NCBI GenBank assembly: GCA_016218715.1
Contig: JACRDG010000032.1
Coordinates: forward strand, 186,001-250,000
DNA from: Desulfomonile tiedjei
Lineage (GTDB): Bacteria > Desulfobacterota > Desulfomonilia > Desulfomonilales > Desulfomonilaceae
Reading direction: 5' to 3'
DNA: 64,000 bases
The notes beneath the pieces are model-generated. The model had not been told where the DNA came from. It searched no databases and saw nothing but the letters and a program-made list of their open reading frames with translations. Positions 8,160 to 17,694 of the stretch are shown piece after piece; positions within the stretch are counted from its first letter, which is position 1, and every line of letters begins with the position of its first letter. The translations under genes were made by a program, and so were the position numbers.

Positions 8160-9236
8160 ATGCTCTACCATTTGCTCTACCCCATGGGCGAAGAACTCAT
8201 TGTCTTCAATGTGTTCAGGTACATCTCGTTTCGAGCGATCATGGCGACGCTCACCGCGCTCATGATCAGTTACCTGTTGGGACGACCCCTCGTGGACTAT
8301 CTGCGCGCGTTTCAGATCGGGCAGACCGTACGAGATGATGGTCCGCAGACCCATCTGGAGAAGAGCGGCACCCCCACCATGGGCGGGCTCCTCATTCTCT
8401 TTGCCATGACCTTTTCTGTCCTGCTCTGGTCCAGGCTGGACAACCTCTATGTGGGGATGGTCCTCCTGGTCACTCTCGCGTACGGTGTGATCGGATTCTG
8501 CGACGATTACCTCAAGATCACGCGCAAGAGCCCGAAAGGATTATCGGCAAAACGTAAGCTCGGTCTGCAATTGCTTGTCGCCGGGGTCGTGGGGTTCATT
8601 CTGTGCATGGACCCGACATTCAAAACGACCCTGTCCGTGCCGTTCTTCAAGACCGTCAATCCTGACCTTGGATACTGGTACATACCCTTTGCCGCTCTGG
8701 TCATTGCGGGAGCGTCCAACGCGGTGAACCTCACTGACGGTCTGGACGGGTTGGCCATCGGTCCGGTGATGATCTGCGGAGCCACGTACTTGTTGTTCGC
8801 GTACGTGAGCGGTCACCTGAAGCTTGCCCAGTACCTGCAGGTAACCTATGTCCCGGGCACCGGCGAGCTGGCGGTTCTCTGCGGCGCGATGCTGGGTGCG
8901 GGGATGGGTTTTCTCTGGTACAACGCGTACCCGGCCGAGGTCTTCATGGGGGACGTGGGATCGCTCTCCCTGGGCGGATTGCTCGGTACGCTCGCGGTGG
9001 TGACCAAGCATGAGATCCTGCTGGTGATTGCAGGCGGCATCTTTGTCATCGAGGCGCTGTCGGTGATCCTCCAGGTGATTTCATTTCAGGCTACGGGCAA
9101 GCGGATTTTCAATATGGCCCCGATCCATCACCATTTCGAGCTGAAGGGGTGGCCGGAGCCGAAAGTAATCGTGCGGTTTTGGATCATATCGGTAGTGCTG
9201 GCCTTGATGGCGATCAGCACGTTGAAACTCCGGTAA
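8160..9236 (+). CDS. mraY: phospho-N-acetylmuramoyl-pentapeptide transferase MraY
   Basis: A 358-residue integral membrane enzyme that transfers phospho-MurNAc-pentapeptide to undecaprenyl phosphate to form lipid I. About ten membrane segments are apparent. Family signatures are GTPTMGGL in the first cytoplasmic loop, FCDDYLKI with the catalytic aspartates, [13 protein letters not shown], and the C-terminal [11 protein letters not shown]. The ATG at 8160 follows GGAGGAAAACTAGCCC. Only 57 bases separate its stop from ftsW, so there is no room for murD, which often lies here. Confidence 0.97.
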   Translation: MLYHLLYPMGEELIVFNVFRYISFRAIMATLTALMISYLLGRPLVDYLRAFQIGQTVRDDGPQTHLEKSGTPTMGGLLILFAMTFSVLLWSRLDNLYVGMVLLVTLAYGVIGFCDDYLKITRKSPKGLSAKRKLGLQLLVAGVVGFILCMDPTFKTTLSVPFFKTVNPDLGYWYIPFAALVIAGASNAVNLTDGLDGLAIGPVMICGATYLLFAYVSGHLKLAQYLQVTYVPGTGELAVLCGAMLGAGMGFLWYNAYPAEVFMGDVGSLSLGGLLGTLAVVTKHEILLVIAGGIFVIEALSVILQVISFQATGKRIFNMAPIHHHFELKGWPEPKVIVRFWIISVVLALMAISTLKLR

Positions 9237-9293
9237 AGTACGCGATGAATCCGGCATAGGAAACGCCCTCGGGGCACATTCCAGGATGAGAGC

Positions 9294-10460
9294 ATGGCCG
9301 CAACTGCGGATGAGAACATAGCGGTAACCGCCGCAACTCCGGGAAGGCTCAGCGGGCTCGATCCGTTCTGCCTGACGTTGATCGTGCTGATCCTGACGGC
9401 CGGGATCGTGATGGTGACCTCCGCGAGTTACATCATCGCATCGGGCAAGTTCGGAGACGGCTTCTATTACGCGAAGAAGCAGGGGCTGGCGATGGTGCTC
9501 GGCCTCACCGTTATGTGCGTCTTTTCCCAAATCAACCCAAATTTCTGGAAACGCGCGTCGCTACCGCTCCTGGGTATGGGAATGATTTTCCTCGCGCTGG
9601 TGTTTGTCCCCAACATCGGTGTGGAGATGGGCGGTTCTCACCGGTGGGTTCGGCTGCCGTTTGGATTCTTCGTCCAGCCGTCGGAGTTCATCAAATATGC
9701 GCTGATCATGTTCATGGCCGATTCCCTTGCGAAGAAGGGTGACAGCATCAGGGATTTTGCCACTGGATTCTTGCCCCATGTCCTGGTCACGGGGCTGGTG
9801 GTCTTTTTCATTTTGATGCAACCGGATTTCGGGGCAGCGGTGATCGTCACGTCGGTCGTTTTCTTGATGCTGTTCGTCGCCGGAGTGCGGCTCCAGCATT
9901 TGCTTGGGGGCGCGATCCTCTGCCTGCCGTTCCTGTTCTATGTGGGCATCAGCGCGCCCTATCGTTGGCGCCGGTGGAGTGCGTTCCTCGATCCCTGGGG
10001 CGATCCACTGAATTCGGGCTTTCACATCATTCAGAGCCTCATTGCGTTTGCCTGCGGCGGCGTCACGGGGGTGGGGATCGGTAAGAGCATCCAGAAGCTG
10101 TTCTTCCTCCCTCAGCCCCATACGGACTTCGTATTCTCGGTGGTAGGCGAAGAGCTTGGTCTCGTCGGCGTGATCGCGTTGATTTTGCTCTTCTATCTCC
10201 TCGTGTGCCGCGGCCTGGTGGTCGCGATCCGGGCGGGCGATCCGTTTCAGAGGCATCTCGCGTTCGGGATCACGTCACTCATCGGCCTACAGGCCCTCGT
10301 GAACATGGCCGTGTGCATGGGGCTGCTCCCCACCAAAGGGCTCCCGCTTCCGCTGATTTCGCTGGGTGGGACTTCACTGGTTATGAACCTCGCCGGCCTG
10401 GGAATCCTGATGAGTATTTCCCGGTCCGCGGCGTCCGGTTCTGCGGGGAAGAAACCATGA
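9294..10460 (+). CDS. ftsW: septal peptidoglycan polymerase FtsW
   Basis: A 388-residue SEDS-family membrane protein with about ten membrane segments, which polymerises lipid II at the septum with its partner class B PBP (ftsI in this cluster). Family features: GGSHRWVRLPFGFFVQPSEFIKYALIMFMA with the conserved QPSE element, ILMQPDFGAA, RWRRWSAFLDPW, and the C-terminal GLLPTKGLPLPLISLGGTSL. The ATG at 9294 follows CAGGATGAGAGC; the first 20 residues are a polar cytoplasmic tail. Its stop overlaps the ATG of murG. It directly follows mraY, skipping murD. Confidence 0.96.
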   Translation: MAATADENIAVTAATPGRLSGLDPFCLTLIVLILTAGIVMVTSASYIIASGKFGDGFYYAKKQGLAMVLGLTVMCVFSQINPNFWKRASLPLLGMGMIFLALVFVPNIGVEMGGSHRWVRLPFGFFVQPSEFIKYALIMFMADSLAKKGDSIRDFATGFLPHVLVTGLVVFFILMQPDFGAAVIVTSVVFLMLFVAGVRLQHLLGGAILCLPFLFYVGISAPYRWRRWSAFLDPWGDPLNSGFHIIQSLIAFACGGVTGVGIGKSIQKLFFLPQPHTDFVFSVVGEELGLVGVIALILLFYLLVCRGLVVAIRAGDPFQRHLAFGITSLIGLQALVNMAVCMGLLPTKGLPLPLISLGGTSLVMNLAGLGILMSISRSAASGSAGKKP

Positions 10461-11539
10461 GGTTGCTGGTTGCCGGCGGCGGAACAGGCGGTCATCTTTT
10501 CCCCGCGCTTGCGGTGGCCAGGGCTATGAAACGCGAAGAAGCGAGTGCAGAAGTGCTCTTTGTGGGCACGAAACATGGAATCGAGGCGAAGATCATCCCC
10601 GGCACAGAGTTCCCGATTCGGTTCATCACCGCGCATGGCATGCGGAAAACCGGTATCCTCAATACGCTGCGAGGCGCGGTGGAGATTCCGCTCGGGGTCA
10701 TCCAGTCTCTGGGGCTGATCCGAGAGTTTCGGCCCAGCGTGGCGCTCGGCGTGGGGGGGTACGCGTCAGGTCCGACCGTTGCTGCGGCGCTTCTCCTGAG
10801 GGTACCCACGGCAATTCAGGAACAGAATTCGGTCATGGGCACCACCAACCGGCTCCTGGCGCGCTTTGTCGATCGGATCTTCACCTCGTGGGAGAAGACC
10901 GACCCGCCCCCTCCCGCACAAAAGACGCTGCTCGCCGGCAATCCGGTTCGAGAGGATGTAGTGATTAACTCAGGACCGGAGCCGAACCCCGAGCGATTCA
11001 ATATCCTGATCTTCGGTGGCTCCCGAGGAGCGCGGAGCATCAACCTGGCCGTTGCCGAGAATCTGGATGTCCTGGCTCCCATCGCGGATCGAATCAGTAT
11101 CCGCCACCAGACGGGAGTGGGCGTAGCCGACGAGATCGGCGAGCGGTACCGGAACGCGGGGATCACGGCAGAGGCGACGGAATTCATCCATGAGATGGGG
11201 CCCGCGTACCGCTGGGCCGATCTGGTGGTGTGTCGAAGCGGGGCAAGCTCCCTGGCGGAGATCACCGCGCTGGGAAAGGCGGCCATTGTCATTCCGTACC
11301 CGTACGCGATCGGCGATCACCAGGCAAAGAACGCTCGCGAGCTGGAGTCTCGCGGCGCGGTGAGGACGATTCTCGACAAGGATCTCGGGAACGCCGCGCT
11401 GGTAAAGGAGATTCGGCGGCTCGTGGAACAACCGGAAGCGCGGCACGCGCTCTCGGAGAATTCCCGGAAGCTCGGGCGGCCTGACGCCGCGCGCACCATC
11501 GCGCGGGAACTCATCACCATGGAAAGGAACCGCCGATGA
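10457..11539 (+). CDS. murG: UDP-GlcNAc:lipid I N-acetylglucosaminyltransferase MurG
   Basis: A 360-residue peripheral membrane GT-B enzyme that converts lipid I to lipid II. The N-terminus MRLLVAGGGTGGHLFPALA has the glycine-rich loop characteristic of MurG. Other motifs are GVGGYASGP (about 96-104), QEQNSVMGTTNRLLA, the central NILIFGGSRGARSIN, and the UDP-GlcNAc site CRSGASSLAEITALGKAAIVIPYP with GDHQAKNA. I set the start at 10457, in an ATGA overlap with ftsW, because the open frame further upstream runs antisense-like inside ftsW and lacks homology. Confidence 0.96.
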   Translation: MRLLVAGGGTGGHLFPALAVARAMKREEASAEVLFVGTKHGIEAKIIPGTEFPIRFITAHGMRKTGILNTLRGAVEIPLGVIQSLGLIREFRPSVALGVGGYASGPTVAAALLLRVPTAIQEQNSVMGTTNRLLARFVDRIFTSWEKTDPPPPAQKTLLAGNPVREDVVINSGPEPNPERFNILIFGGSRGARSINLAVAENLDVLAPIADRISIRHQTGVGVADEIGERYRNAGITAEATEFIHEMGPAYRWADLVVCRSGASSLAEITALGKAAIVIPYPYAIGDHQAKNARELESRGAVRTILDKDLGNAALVKEIRRLVEQPEARHALSENSRKLGRPDAARTIARELITMERNRR

Positions 11540-12936
11540 TCGGGACCCTGTTCAGAAGGGTGAGAGACATTCACTTCGTCGGCATCGGCGGTGTAGGGAT
11601 GAGCGGTATCGCGGAGATACTCCTCGCACTGGACTTCCGCGTCAGCGGCTCGGACGTGAAGAGTTCGGAGGCCCTGAGGCGGCTGGAAGGGCTCGGGGCG
11701 AAAATTTGGATCGGTCACCATAAAAATCATCTGGAAAATGCCGAAGTTGTCGTGTATTCCTCCGCCGTGCCCCGGGACAACCCGGAACTGGCAGAGGCAC
11801 GGGCACGAAGAATCCCGGTGATTCCTCGGGCGGAAATGCTTGCAGAACTGATGCGTATGCAGACGTCCGTCACGGTGGCAGGTATGCACGGGAAGACCAC
11901 CACGACATCAATGATTGCGTGGCTCCTCTCTCATGCGGGGTTGGACCCGACCGTGGTCATCGGCGGTAAGCTGGATGCGCTGGGTGGCGGCGCCAGAGTA
12001 GGCCAGGGGAACCTTCTCGTCGCGGAGGCGGACGAATCGGACAAGTCTTTTTTGAGGCTTTTCCCGACCATAGCCATCGTGACGAACCTCGATTTCGAGC
12101 ATGTGGATGCGTACGCGTCCATCAAGGAGGTTGCCGCGGCTTTTCTGGAGTTTATCAATCGCATTCCGTTTTACGGGTACGCGATCGTCTGTGTCGACGA
12201 TCCTGAGGTGCGAAAAATACTCCCGGATATCAAAAAAAAGGTCATCACGTACGGGCTATCGCCAGAGGCGACCTTCCGCGCGGAGAAGCCTCAAGCCGAA
12301 GGCGCTGCCAGCAGGTACACGCTGTATAAGAAAGACCTCGAGCTGGGAGAAGTGCTGCTCCCCATGCCCGGCGTACACAATGTGGTGAATTCCCTGGCCG
12401 TAGCGGCAGTGGCCGATCTGTTCGAGGTTTCGTTCCCAGCGACGAAAGCGGCCCTGGAATCGTTCGCCGGCGTGAACCGTCGTTTCACGGTTCGGGGGAC
12501 CGCGGCGGGCGTCACGGTGGTGGACGATTACGGTCACCACCCCACCGAAATCCGAGCGGTGCTTCAAGCAGCCAGGCAGATCGCTCCGCGGCGAGTCGCG
12601 GTCCTGTTCCAGCCGCATCGGTACACCCGAACCAAGGGACTGTTCGAGGAGTTCCTCACCTGCTTTCACGACGCGGATCTCCTGTACATCATGGAAATCT
12701 ACCCCGCGAGCGAGCAACCCATTGAAGGGGTAACCGGCCAAGCGCTTTCAGAAGGAATTCGCGGGCGAGGGCACAAGGCGGTTCGCTTCGTCGGCCAGGG
12801 CGACCACGTCGCGGCCGAGGTTGCCCGGGATCTCGAACCCGGCGACATGCTCATAACGCTGGGAGCGGGAAACGTGACCGCGGTCGGTCCCCTGATCCTC
12901 GACCAGCTTAGGAAGAAGGAGGCGAGCCGGGCTTGA
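11536..12936 (+). CDS. murC: UDP-MurNAc--L-alanine ligase MurC
   Basis: A 466-residue cytoplasmic ligase that adds the first stem residue, L-Ala, to UDP-MurNAc. The N-terminal Rossmann motif is HFVGIGGVGMSGIAEIL; the P-loop is VAGMHGKTTTTSMI (about 116-129). The central motif EADESDKSFL and the C-terminal DDYGHHPTEIRAVL and FQPHRYTRT are diagnostic of MurC. It overlaps murG (ATGA) and murB. The order murG-murC-murB matches many Gram-negative dcw clusters, except that ddl does not follow murB. Confidence 0.97.
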   Translation: MIGTLFRRVRDIHFVGIGGVGMSGIAEILLALDFRVSGSDVKSSEALRRLEGLGAKIWIGHHKNHLENAEVVVYSSAVPRDNPELAEARARRIPVIPRAEMLAELMRMQTSVTVAGMHGKTTTTSMIAWLLSHAGLDPTVVIGGKLDALGGGARVGQGNLLVAEADESDKSFLRLFPTIAIVTNLDFEHVDAYASIKEVAAAFLEFINRIPFYGYAIVCVDDPEVRKILPDIKKKVITYGLSPEATFRAEKPQAEGAASRYTLYKKDLELGEVLLPMPGVHNVVNSLAVAAVADLFEVSFPATKAALESFAGVNRRFTVRGTAAGVTVVDDYGHHPTEIRAVLQAARQIAPRRVAVLFQPHRYTRTKGLFEEFLTCFHDADLLYIMEIYPASEQPIEGVTGQALSEGIRGRGHKAVRFVGQGDHVAAEVARDLEPGDMLITLGAGNVTAVGPLILDQLRKKEASRA

Positions 12937-13865
12937 AGCTTACGCCCCGCCACATCGACGAGATACGCAAGCTCCTTCAAGGACGTGTCCTTACGGACGT
13001 TCCCCTGAGCCGATTCACCTCGTTCAGGATTGGGGGGCCTGCGGATCTCGTCGCAGAACCGGACCGCGTCGAGACCCTGGCGGAACTGCTCCGGTACCTG
13101 CATGAGGAGAAGATCCCGCGCATCATCCTCGGCTCGGGGACGAACGTGCTGTTCCGGGATGAAGGGGTGCGCGGCGTGGTCGTGCGTACCGGTTCGTTGA
13201 CAGGCCTGGATGTTCACGCGAACGGGTCGGATGACGCGGCGGTACGCGCAGCGGCAGGCCAGCCGTTTCCTGTCGTGATATCTAAGGCTTGCAAGGAAGG
13301 GTGGAGCGGTTTGGAAGAGCTTTGGGGTATTCCGGGCTCTTTTGGCGGCGCGGTTGCGACCAATGCGGGTGCTGGCGGGATTTCCGTCGCGGACCGATTG
13401 ATCTCCTTGAAGCTCCTGACCGACCGGGGGGAGGAGCTGGTTCTCGGCCGCGATGACCTCGAGTACGGGTACCGATCGCTGAGGCTCCCTGCGGACGCTG
13501 TGGTAGTGGAAGGGATTGCGAGATTGCGCCGCGGAGACCGCGATGCCATCGAGAGCGCCCTGGAAGCGGCTCGCGCTCGCCGTCGGGGCCGGCAACCCTC
13601 GGATCGGCCCAGTGCAGGGTGCGTGTTCAAGAATCCATCTCCTGAGAATCCCGCTGGGGCGATCATCGACCGGCTCGGGTTCAAAGGGATGACCGTCGGT
13701 GGCGCGCAGGTGTCTCCGTTGCACGCGAACTTCATCGTCAACCTTGGCAACGCCCGGGCACGGGACGTGCTGGAGTTGATCGAAACGGTCCGCAGAACCG
13801 TGAAGGAAAAAGAGAATATCGACCTGGAGCTTGAAATTCGCGTTATGGGAGGAGGCCGGTCATGA
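12933..13865 (+). CDS. murB: UDP-N-acetylenolpyruvoylglucosamine reductase MurB
   Basis: A 310-residue FAD-dependent oxidoreductase that reduces the enolpyruvyl group to give UDP-MurNAc. FAD-binding elements are TSFRIGGPADLVAEP and LGSGTNVLFRDEGVRGVVV. The motif GIPGSFGGAVATNAGAGG is the core signature. GCVFKNPSPENPAGAIID carries the serine/cysteine-region motif of this family, with GGAQVSPLHANFIVN later. The TTG start at 12933 overlaps the murC stop and is preceded by AAGAAGGAGG. Length matches type I/II MurB. Confidence 0.95.
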   Translation: MKLTPRHIDEIRKLLQGRVLTDVPLSRFTSFRIGGPADLVAEPDRVETLAELLRYLHEEKIPRIILGSGTNVLFRDEGVRGVVVRTGSLTGLDVHANGSDDAAVRAAAGQPFPVVISKACKEGWSGLEELWGIPGSFGGAVATNAGAGGISVADRLISLKLLTDRGEELVLGRDDLEYGYRSLRLPADAVVVEGIARLRRGDRDAIESALEAARARRRGRQPSDRPSAGCVFKNPSPENPAGAIIDRLGFKGMTVGGAQVSPLHANFIVNLGNARARDVLELIETVRRTVKEKENIDLELEIRVMGGGRS

Positions 13866-14701
13866 CCAGTGTCACCAGCCCGCTCCTCGCGGACAAGCGA
13901 CTGGCGCAGACGAACACGGCCGACCCGGTGGAGACCGCCAAGAGGAATCGGGTCGTTCTGAGGCGGCTGCTCATCACTTGTGGAGTTATCGACGCGATCC
14001 TGGTTCTTCTCATGGTCTATCTGTTTTTTCTTCATATGCCGTACTTCAATCTGCAGCAGGTCGAAGTGACGGGAAATCGACGGCTCTCCAGGGCCGAGGT
14101 TGTCGAGGCGTCGGAAACGGTCGCGGGGATCAATCTGCTCACCGTGGACCTCGCTGCCATTGCCGCGCGGCTCCAACGGCACCCCTGGATTCACTCGGCC
14201 GCGGTGTACCGAAAATTCCCGGGCTCACTCATCATCGAAATCGAGGAGCGGACCCCCCGAGCGATACTCTCCGCGGAAAAGCTCTACTACGTGGATGACC
14301 GCGCGCAGTTCTTCACGCGGCTCCTCCCTGGCGATTCGGTGGATTATCCGCTCTTTACGGGGATTTCGCCCGAGGATCTTAAGTCACGTGGACCGGAGAT
14401 TCAGGAGCTTATCCGGCGAGGGCTCGGGATGCTGGACGTCATGGAACGAGACGGCAGAGGGATGGAACCCTCCGCGGTCGCGGAGATCCGCCTCAGTCTC
14501 GACGAGGGCCTGACCCTGAGGACTCGGGACGACCGAAGGGTCGTCCTCGGCAACGACAACTTTGAGAGCAAACTTCAGCGGTACGCGCGGCTGAAGGGCT
14601 TCCTGATCCGGCGCGGAGAATGGCAGAACGCTCGGATCATAAATCTCGACTTCAAGGATCGTGCGGTCGTCCGCTGGGACAAGCCGCGGGTCCAGGGGTA
14701 G
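13862..14701 (+). CDS. ftsQ: cell division protein FtsQ (DivIB)
   Basis: A 279-residue bitopic division protein. The cytoplasmic tail of about 40 residues precedes one membrane segment (about 41-58, LITCGVIDAILVLLMVYLFFL). The periplasmic POTRA domain begins at FNLQQVEVTGNRRLSRAEVVEAS (about 61-83) and contains LTVDLAAIAARLQRHPWIHSAAVYRKFPGSLIIEIEER, the standard FtsQ/POTRA pattern. The C-terminal part ends with IINLDFKDRAVVRW. It starts in an ATGA overlap with murB and leads straight into ftsA. It probably bridges FtsL and its partners with the divisome. Confidence 0.93.
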   Translation: MTSVTSPLLADKRLAQTNTADPVETAKRNRVVLRRLLITCGVIDAILVLLMVYLFFLHMPYFNLQQVEVTGNRRLSRAEVVEASETVAGINLLTVDLAAIAARLQRHPWIHSAAVYRKFPGSLIIEIEERTPRAILSAEKLYYVDDRAQFFTRLLPGDSVDYPLFTGISPEDLKSRGPEIQELIRRGLGMLDVMERDGRGMEPSAVAEIRLSLDEGLTLRTRDDRRVVLGNDNFESKLQRYARLKGFLIRRGEWQNARIINLDFKDRAVVRWDKPRVQG

Positions 14702-14705
14702 GAAT

Positions 14706-15938
14706 ATGTCACGAAGCGAGAATATCGTCGTCGGTCTTGATGTTGGCACCACAAAGGTCTGTGCGATCATCGGTGAAGTAAATGACGAGGGCATGGTCGA
14801 TATCATAGGCCTCGGCACCGCACCGTCGCGCGGGCTTCGAAGGGGTGTGGTGGTGAACATCGACCACACGGTCGCGAGCATCAGAAAGGCGATCGACGAC
14901 GCGGAACTCATGGCCGGATGCCGGGCCGAAACCGTGTACGCGGGGATCTCGGGCGGGCACATTAAGGGGATCAACTCTCACGGCGTCATTGCCATCAAGA
15001 GCCGTGAGGTGACCGCGGTCGACGTGGCGCGGGTCATCGACGCGGCCCGAGCAGTGGCCATACCTACCGACCGTGAGGTGATCCACATCCTTCCTCAAGA
15101 ATTCATGGTCGACGATCAGGAAGGGATCAAGGAACCCATCGGCATGGCCGGCGTCCGGTTGGAGGCCAAGGTGCACATCGTGACCGGAGCGGTCTCCGCT
15201 GCCCAGAACATCGTGCGGTGCGCGCTGAGGAGCGGGCTGAGAGTCAGCGACCTGGTGCTTCAGCAGATGGCCGCTGCGGAAGCAGTCCTCTCCCCCGATG
15301 AACGAGAGCTGGGCGTCGCTCTGGTCGATATCGGCGGCGGAACCACCGACATTGCGGTTTTCTCCGAAGGAGCGATCCTGCATACCTCGGTTATCTCGGT
15401 GGGTGGCGACCAATTGACCAACGACATCGCGGTCGGTCTGAGAACCCCGATGGTGGAAGCCGAGCACATCAAGAAAAAATATGGTTGCGCTTTGGGCTCG
15501 CTTGTGGATAAGGACGAGACGGTAGCGGTCCCCGGAGTGGGGGGCCGTCAGCCGCGCATCCTCTCCCGGGCGGTTCTGGCGGACATCACCGAGCCGCGAA
15601 TGGAGGAGATCCTCGGGCTGGCAAGGCGGGAATTGGATCGACACAGCCTCCTTTCCGCCATCGCGTCGGGGATCGTGCTCACCGGAGGCAGCGTGGCGAT
15701 CGAAGGGGTGTGCGAGCTTGCAGAACAGCTTTTCGACATCCCGGTTCGGCTCGGGTATCCCGAGGGGATCAGCGGCCTGGTTGACGTGGTGAACTCTCCG
15801 GTATATGCAACCGGGGTCGGATTGGTGCTGTGGGGTGCGCGCAACAAGGGCGTGGAACTGGTACCGAGCTACGAAGCTGGCGGAATGTTCGAACGCGTCA
15901 TGGGACGGATGCGGCAGTGGTTTGCTGAAGCGTTCTAG
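14706..15938 (+). CDS. ftsA: cell division protein FtsA
   Basis: A 410-residue actin-like ATPase that tethers FtsZ to the membrane. The start MSRSENIVVGLDVGTTKVCAIIGEV gives the phosphate-1 motif near residues 9-20; the SHS2/1C domain follows (VVVNIDHTVASI, YAGISGGHIKG). The phosphate-2 motif is ALVDIGGGTTDIAVF and the adenosine motif is GIVLTGGSVAIEG. The last residues FERVMGRMRQWFAEAF form the amphipathic membrane-targeting helix. The ATG at 14706 has GGGGTAGGA before it and lies 4 bases after the ftsQ stop. Confidence 0.97.
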   Translation: MSRSENIVVGLDVGTTKVCAIIGEVNDEGMVDIIGLGTAPSRGLRRGVVVNIDHTVASIRKAIDDAELMAGCRAETVYAGISGGHIKGINSHGVIAIKSREVTAVDVARVIDAARAVAIPTDREVIHILPQEFMVDDQEGIKEPIGMAGVRLEAKVHIVTGAVSAAQNIVRCALRSGLRVSDLVLQQMAAAEAVLSPDERELGVALVDIGGGTTDIAVFSEGAILHTSVISVGGDQLTNDIAVGLRTPMVEAEHIKKKYGCALGSLVDKDETVAVPGVGGRQPRILSRAVLADITEPRMEEILGLARRELDRHSLLSAIASGIVLTGGSVAIEGVCELAEQLFDIPVRLGYPEGISGLVDVVNSPVYATGVGLVLWGARNKGVELVPSYEAGGMFERVMGRMRQWFAEAF

Positions 15939-16023
15939 CGTGAGACCCTGGCGTTTCGGACCGGCCAGGATTCTTGGCGAATAAGGCGAGGGCGACGATA
16001 TTTGAATTCAGGAGGTCCCGGCT

Positions 16024-17244
16024 ATGCTGGACTTTGATGTGCAATCCAATCGTAATGCTTTGATAAGGGTTATCGGAGTCGGCGGCGGCGGAGGCAACGC
16101 GGTCAACAACATGATCAACGCGGGGCTGACGGGGGTCGAATTCGTCGCGGCCAATACGGACGCGCAGGCCCTCGACGGGAATCTCGCTGCCACCAAGCTG
16201 CAGATCGGAGAACAACAGACCAAAGGGCTCGGCGCCGGCGCCGATCCGGAGATCGGCCGGATAGCCGCGAATGAAGATTACGACACCATTCGGGACGCGC
16301 TGGAAGGGTCTGATATGATCTTCATCACCGCGGGCCTTGGCGGCGGGACCGGGACAGGTGCCGCGCCGGTGTTGGCCCGCATTGCGCGGCAGGAAATCGG
16401 CGCTTTGACCGTTGCCGTGGTGACCAAACCCTTCCTTTTCGAAGGCAAAAAGAGAATGCGCCAGGCCGAGGAAGGGATTGAGATGCTCCGCCGAGAGGTG
16501 GACACCCTCATTATCATTCCCAATCAGAGGCTCCTGTCGCTGAAGAAGGACATCTCGTTCCTGGATGCGTTCCGCAAGGCTGACGACGTGCTGCTGCAGG
16601 GCGTTCGCGGTATATCCGACCTCGTGACGGTCAACGGCCTGATCAACCTCGACTTCGCCGATGTAAAGACCATCATGCAGGAGAAAGGGGTCGCGCTCAT
16701 GGGGACCGGTTCCGCCCTGGGCGAGGGCCGCGTCGAGGAGGCGACCCGCATGGCCATCAACAGCCCGCTCCTTGAGGACGTCTCCATGGCCGGCGCTCGC
16801 GGGGTGCTGATCAACATTACCGGCTCCTCCAACCTCGGGCTCGCGGAAATCAACGACGCGGTCTCTATCATTCAGAACGAGGCTCACGAAGACGCGAACA
16901 TCATCTTCGGTGCGGTCATCGACGAGGAGATGGGGGACGCGGTGAACGTCACCGTCATCGCCACGGGCTTTGGCAGGCAGGAATCCGGGACCGTGGTGGA
17001 TCGGTCGGAATCCAAGTCCCTGTCCCGTCCGGTTGCCATCCCGGTGGACGCTGCAGGGAGCGAACGGCCGCGGGCCACTACCGTCGTACCCACGCAACCG
17101 CGGAACATGAACACCCCCGCGTTCATCCGCCGGACGCAACGAGAAAAGAACAGCCGGATCCTCGGCCTCGCGGACGACTACGCGATGGACTCGGAAGAAG
17201 ACCTGGATATCCCCACTTTCCTGCGCAAACAGGCCGACCAGTAG
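16024..17244 (+). CDS. ftsZ: cell division GTPase FtsZ
   Basis: A 406-residue tubulin-like GTPase that forms the division ring. GTP-binding elements are [14 protein letters not shown] (about 19-32), the tubulin signature [16 protein letters not shown] (about 101-116), and the T7-loop [12 protein letters not shown] linker of about 60 residues leads to the C-terminal peptide [12 protein letters not shown], the contact site for FtsA. The ATG at 16024 follows TCAGGAGGTCCCGGCT. It closes the dcw cluster, separated from ftsA by 85 bases. Confidence 0.98.
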   Translation: MLDFDVQSNRNALIRVIGVGGGGGNAVNNMINAGLTGVEFVAANTDAQALDGNLAATKLQIGEQQTKGLGAGADPEIGRIAANEDYDTIRDALEGSDMIFITAGLGGGTGTGAAPVLARIARQEIGALTVAVVTKPFLFEGKKRMRQAEEGIEMLRREVDTLIIIPNQRLLSLKKDISFLDAFRKADDVLLQGVRGISDLVTVNGLINLDFADVKTIMQEKGVALMGTGSALGEGRVEEATRMAINSPLLEDVSMAGARGVLINITGSSNLGLAEINDAVSIIQNEAHEDANIIFGAVIDEEMGDAVNVTVIATGFGRQESGTVVDRSESKSLSRPVAIPVDAAGSERPRATTVVPTQPRNMNTPAFIRRTQREKNSRILGLADDYAMDSEEDLDIPTFLRKQADQ

Positions 17245-17313
17245 AGAAGTCTCGCACTGACACGGGATTTCCCCATGCAATCACTTCACCGGCACGCGCG
17301 GAGATTTTTACCA

Positions 17314-17335
17314 GGGGCAGGTCAAACCCTGCCCC
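17314..17335 (+). terminator. hairpin after ftsZ, possible terminator
   Basis: GGGGCAGG and CCTGCCCC form an 8-bp stem with a six-base loop about 70 bases after the ftsZ stop. No U-tract follows, so it is a weak candidate for intrinsic termination. It may instead be a member of the intergenic palindromes common in this window. Confidence 0.35.
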
Positions 17336-17470
17336 TCCGAATCTCCTAGTCCCTCCCTCGCTGCTACCCTAGCTGATAGAAGACTCCCCGCTGTCACCAT
17401 CATCCCCAGGAACCTATGGCCGCCGTGTGGGGTCGTAAAGCAGTTCTCTAGAGTGATCACGGATTCACTG

Positions 17471-17503
17471 ATGGGTGCCACTTGGCTGGTCCATCAGTGC
17501 GAG
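17471..17503. repeat. partial copy of a GGGTGCCACT..CAGTG palindromic repeat
   Basis: GGGTGCCACTTGGCTGG followed by CAGTG resembles the longer inverted repeat at 50728-50802, which starts and ends with the same GGGTGCCACT motif on opposite strands. Here only one arm seems present. The 17245-17694 gap holds this, the preceding hairpin and the repeat at 17599-17658, and no gene. Confidence 0.4.
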
Positions 17504-17598
17504 CCCGTTTCGTGAGAAGTTTCGCGAACGCCCATAGGACTGAGTGCTCCTTTTCGCAAATTCGGTGCCGCGTAGATTACTTTCCAGAATCCTTGATC

Positions 17599-17658
17599 GT
17601 CATTCCGGCGGAGGCCGGAATCCAGGATTCCTGGACCCCGGCCTCCGCCGGAGTGACG
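17599..17658. repeat. GTCATTCCGGCGGAGGCCGG palindromic repeat, full copy
   Basis: An inverted pair: a left arm GTCATTCCGGCGGAGGCCGG and a right arm CCGGCCTCCGCCGGAGTGAC enclosing ATCCAGGATTCCTGG-type sequence. This family is widespread in proteobacteria; translated it often reads VIPAEAGIQ. Other copies are at 27937-28015, 32910-33003, 58816-58842 and 59147-59178. Confidence 0.85.
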
Positions 17659-17694
17659 TGCTAGAAACAGTGACCGTATTTGTGAAATCGGGTA

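Noticed and set aside
15898-17280. A 460-codon reverse frame over ftsZ
   Set aside because: Shadow of ftsZ; no motif or ribosome binding site.
17245-17694. tRNA or rRNA genes in the gaps, including after ftsZ
   Set aside because: I looked for T-loop (GGTTCGAATCC-type) and acceptor patterns across the intergenic stretches and found none that fold as tRNA.
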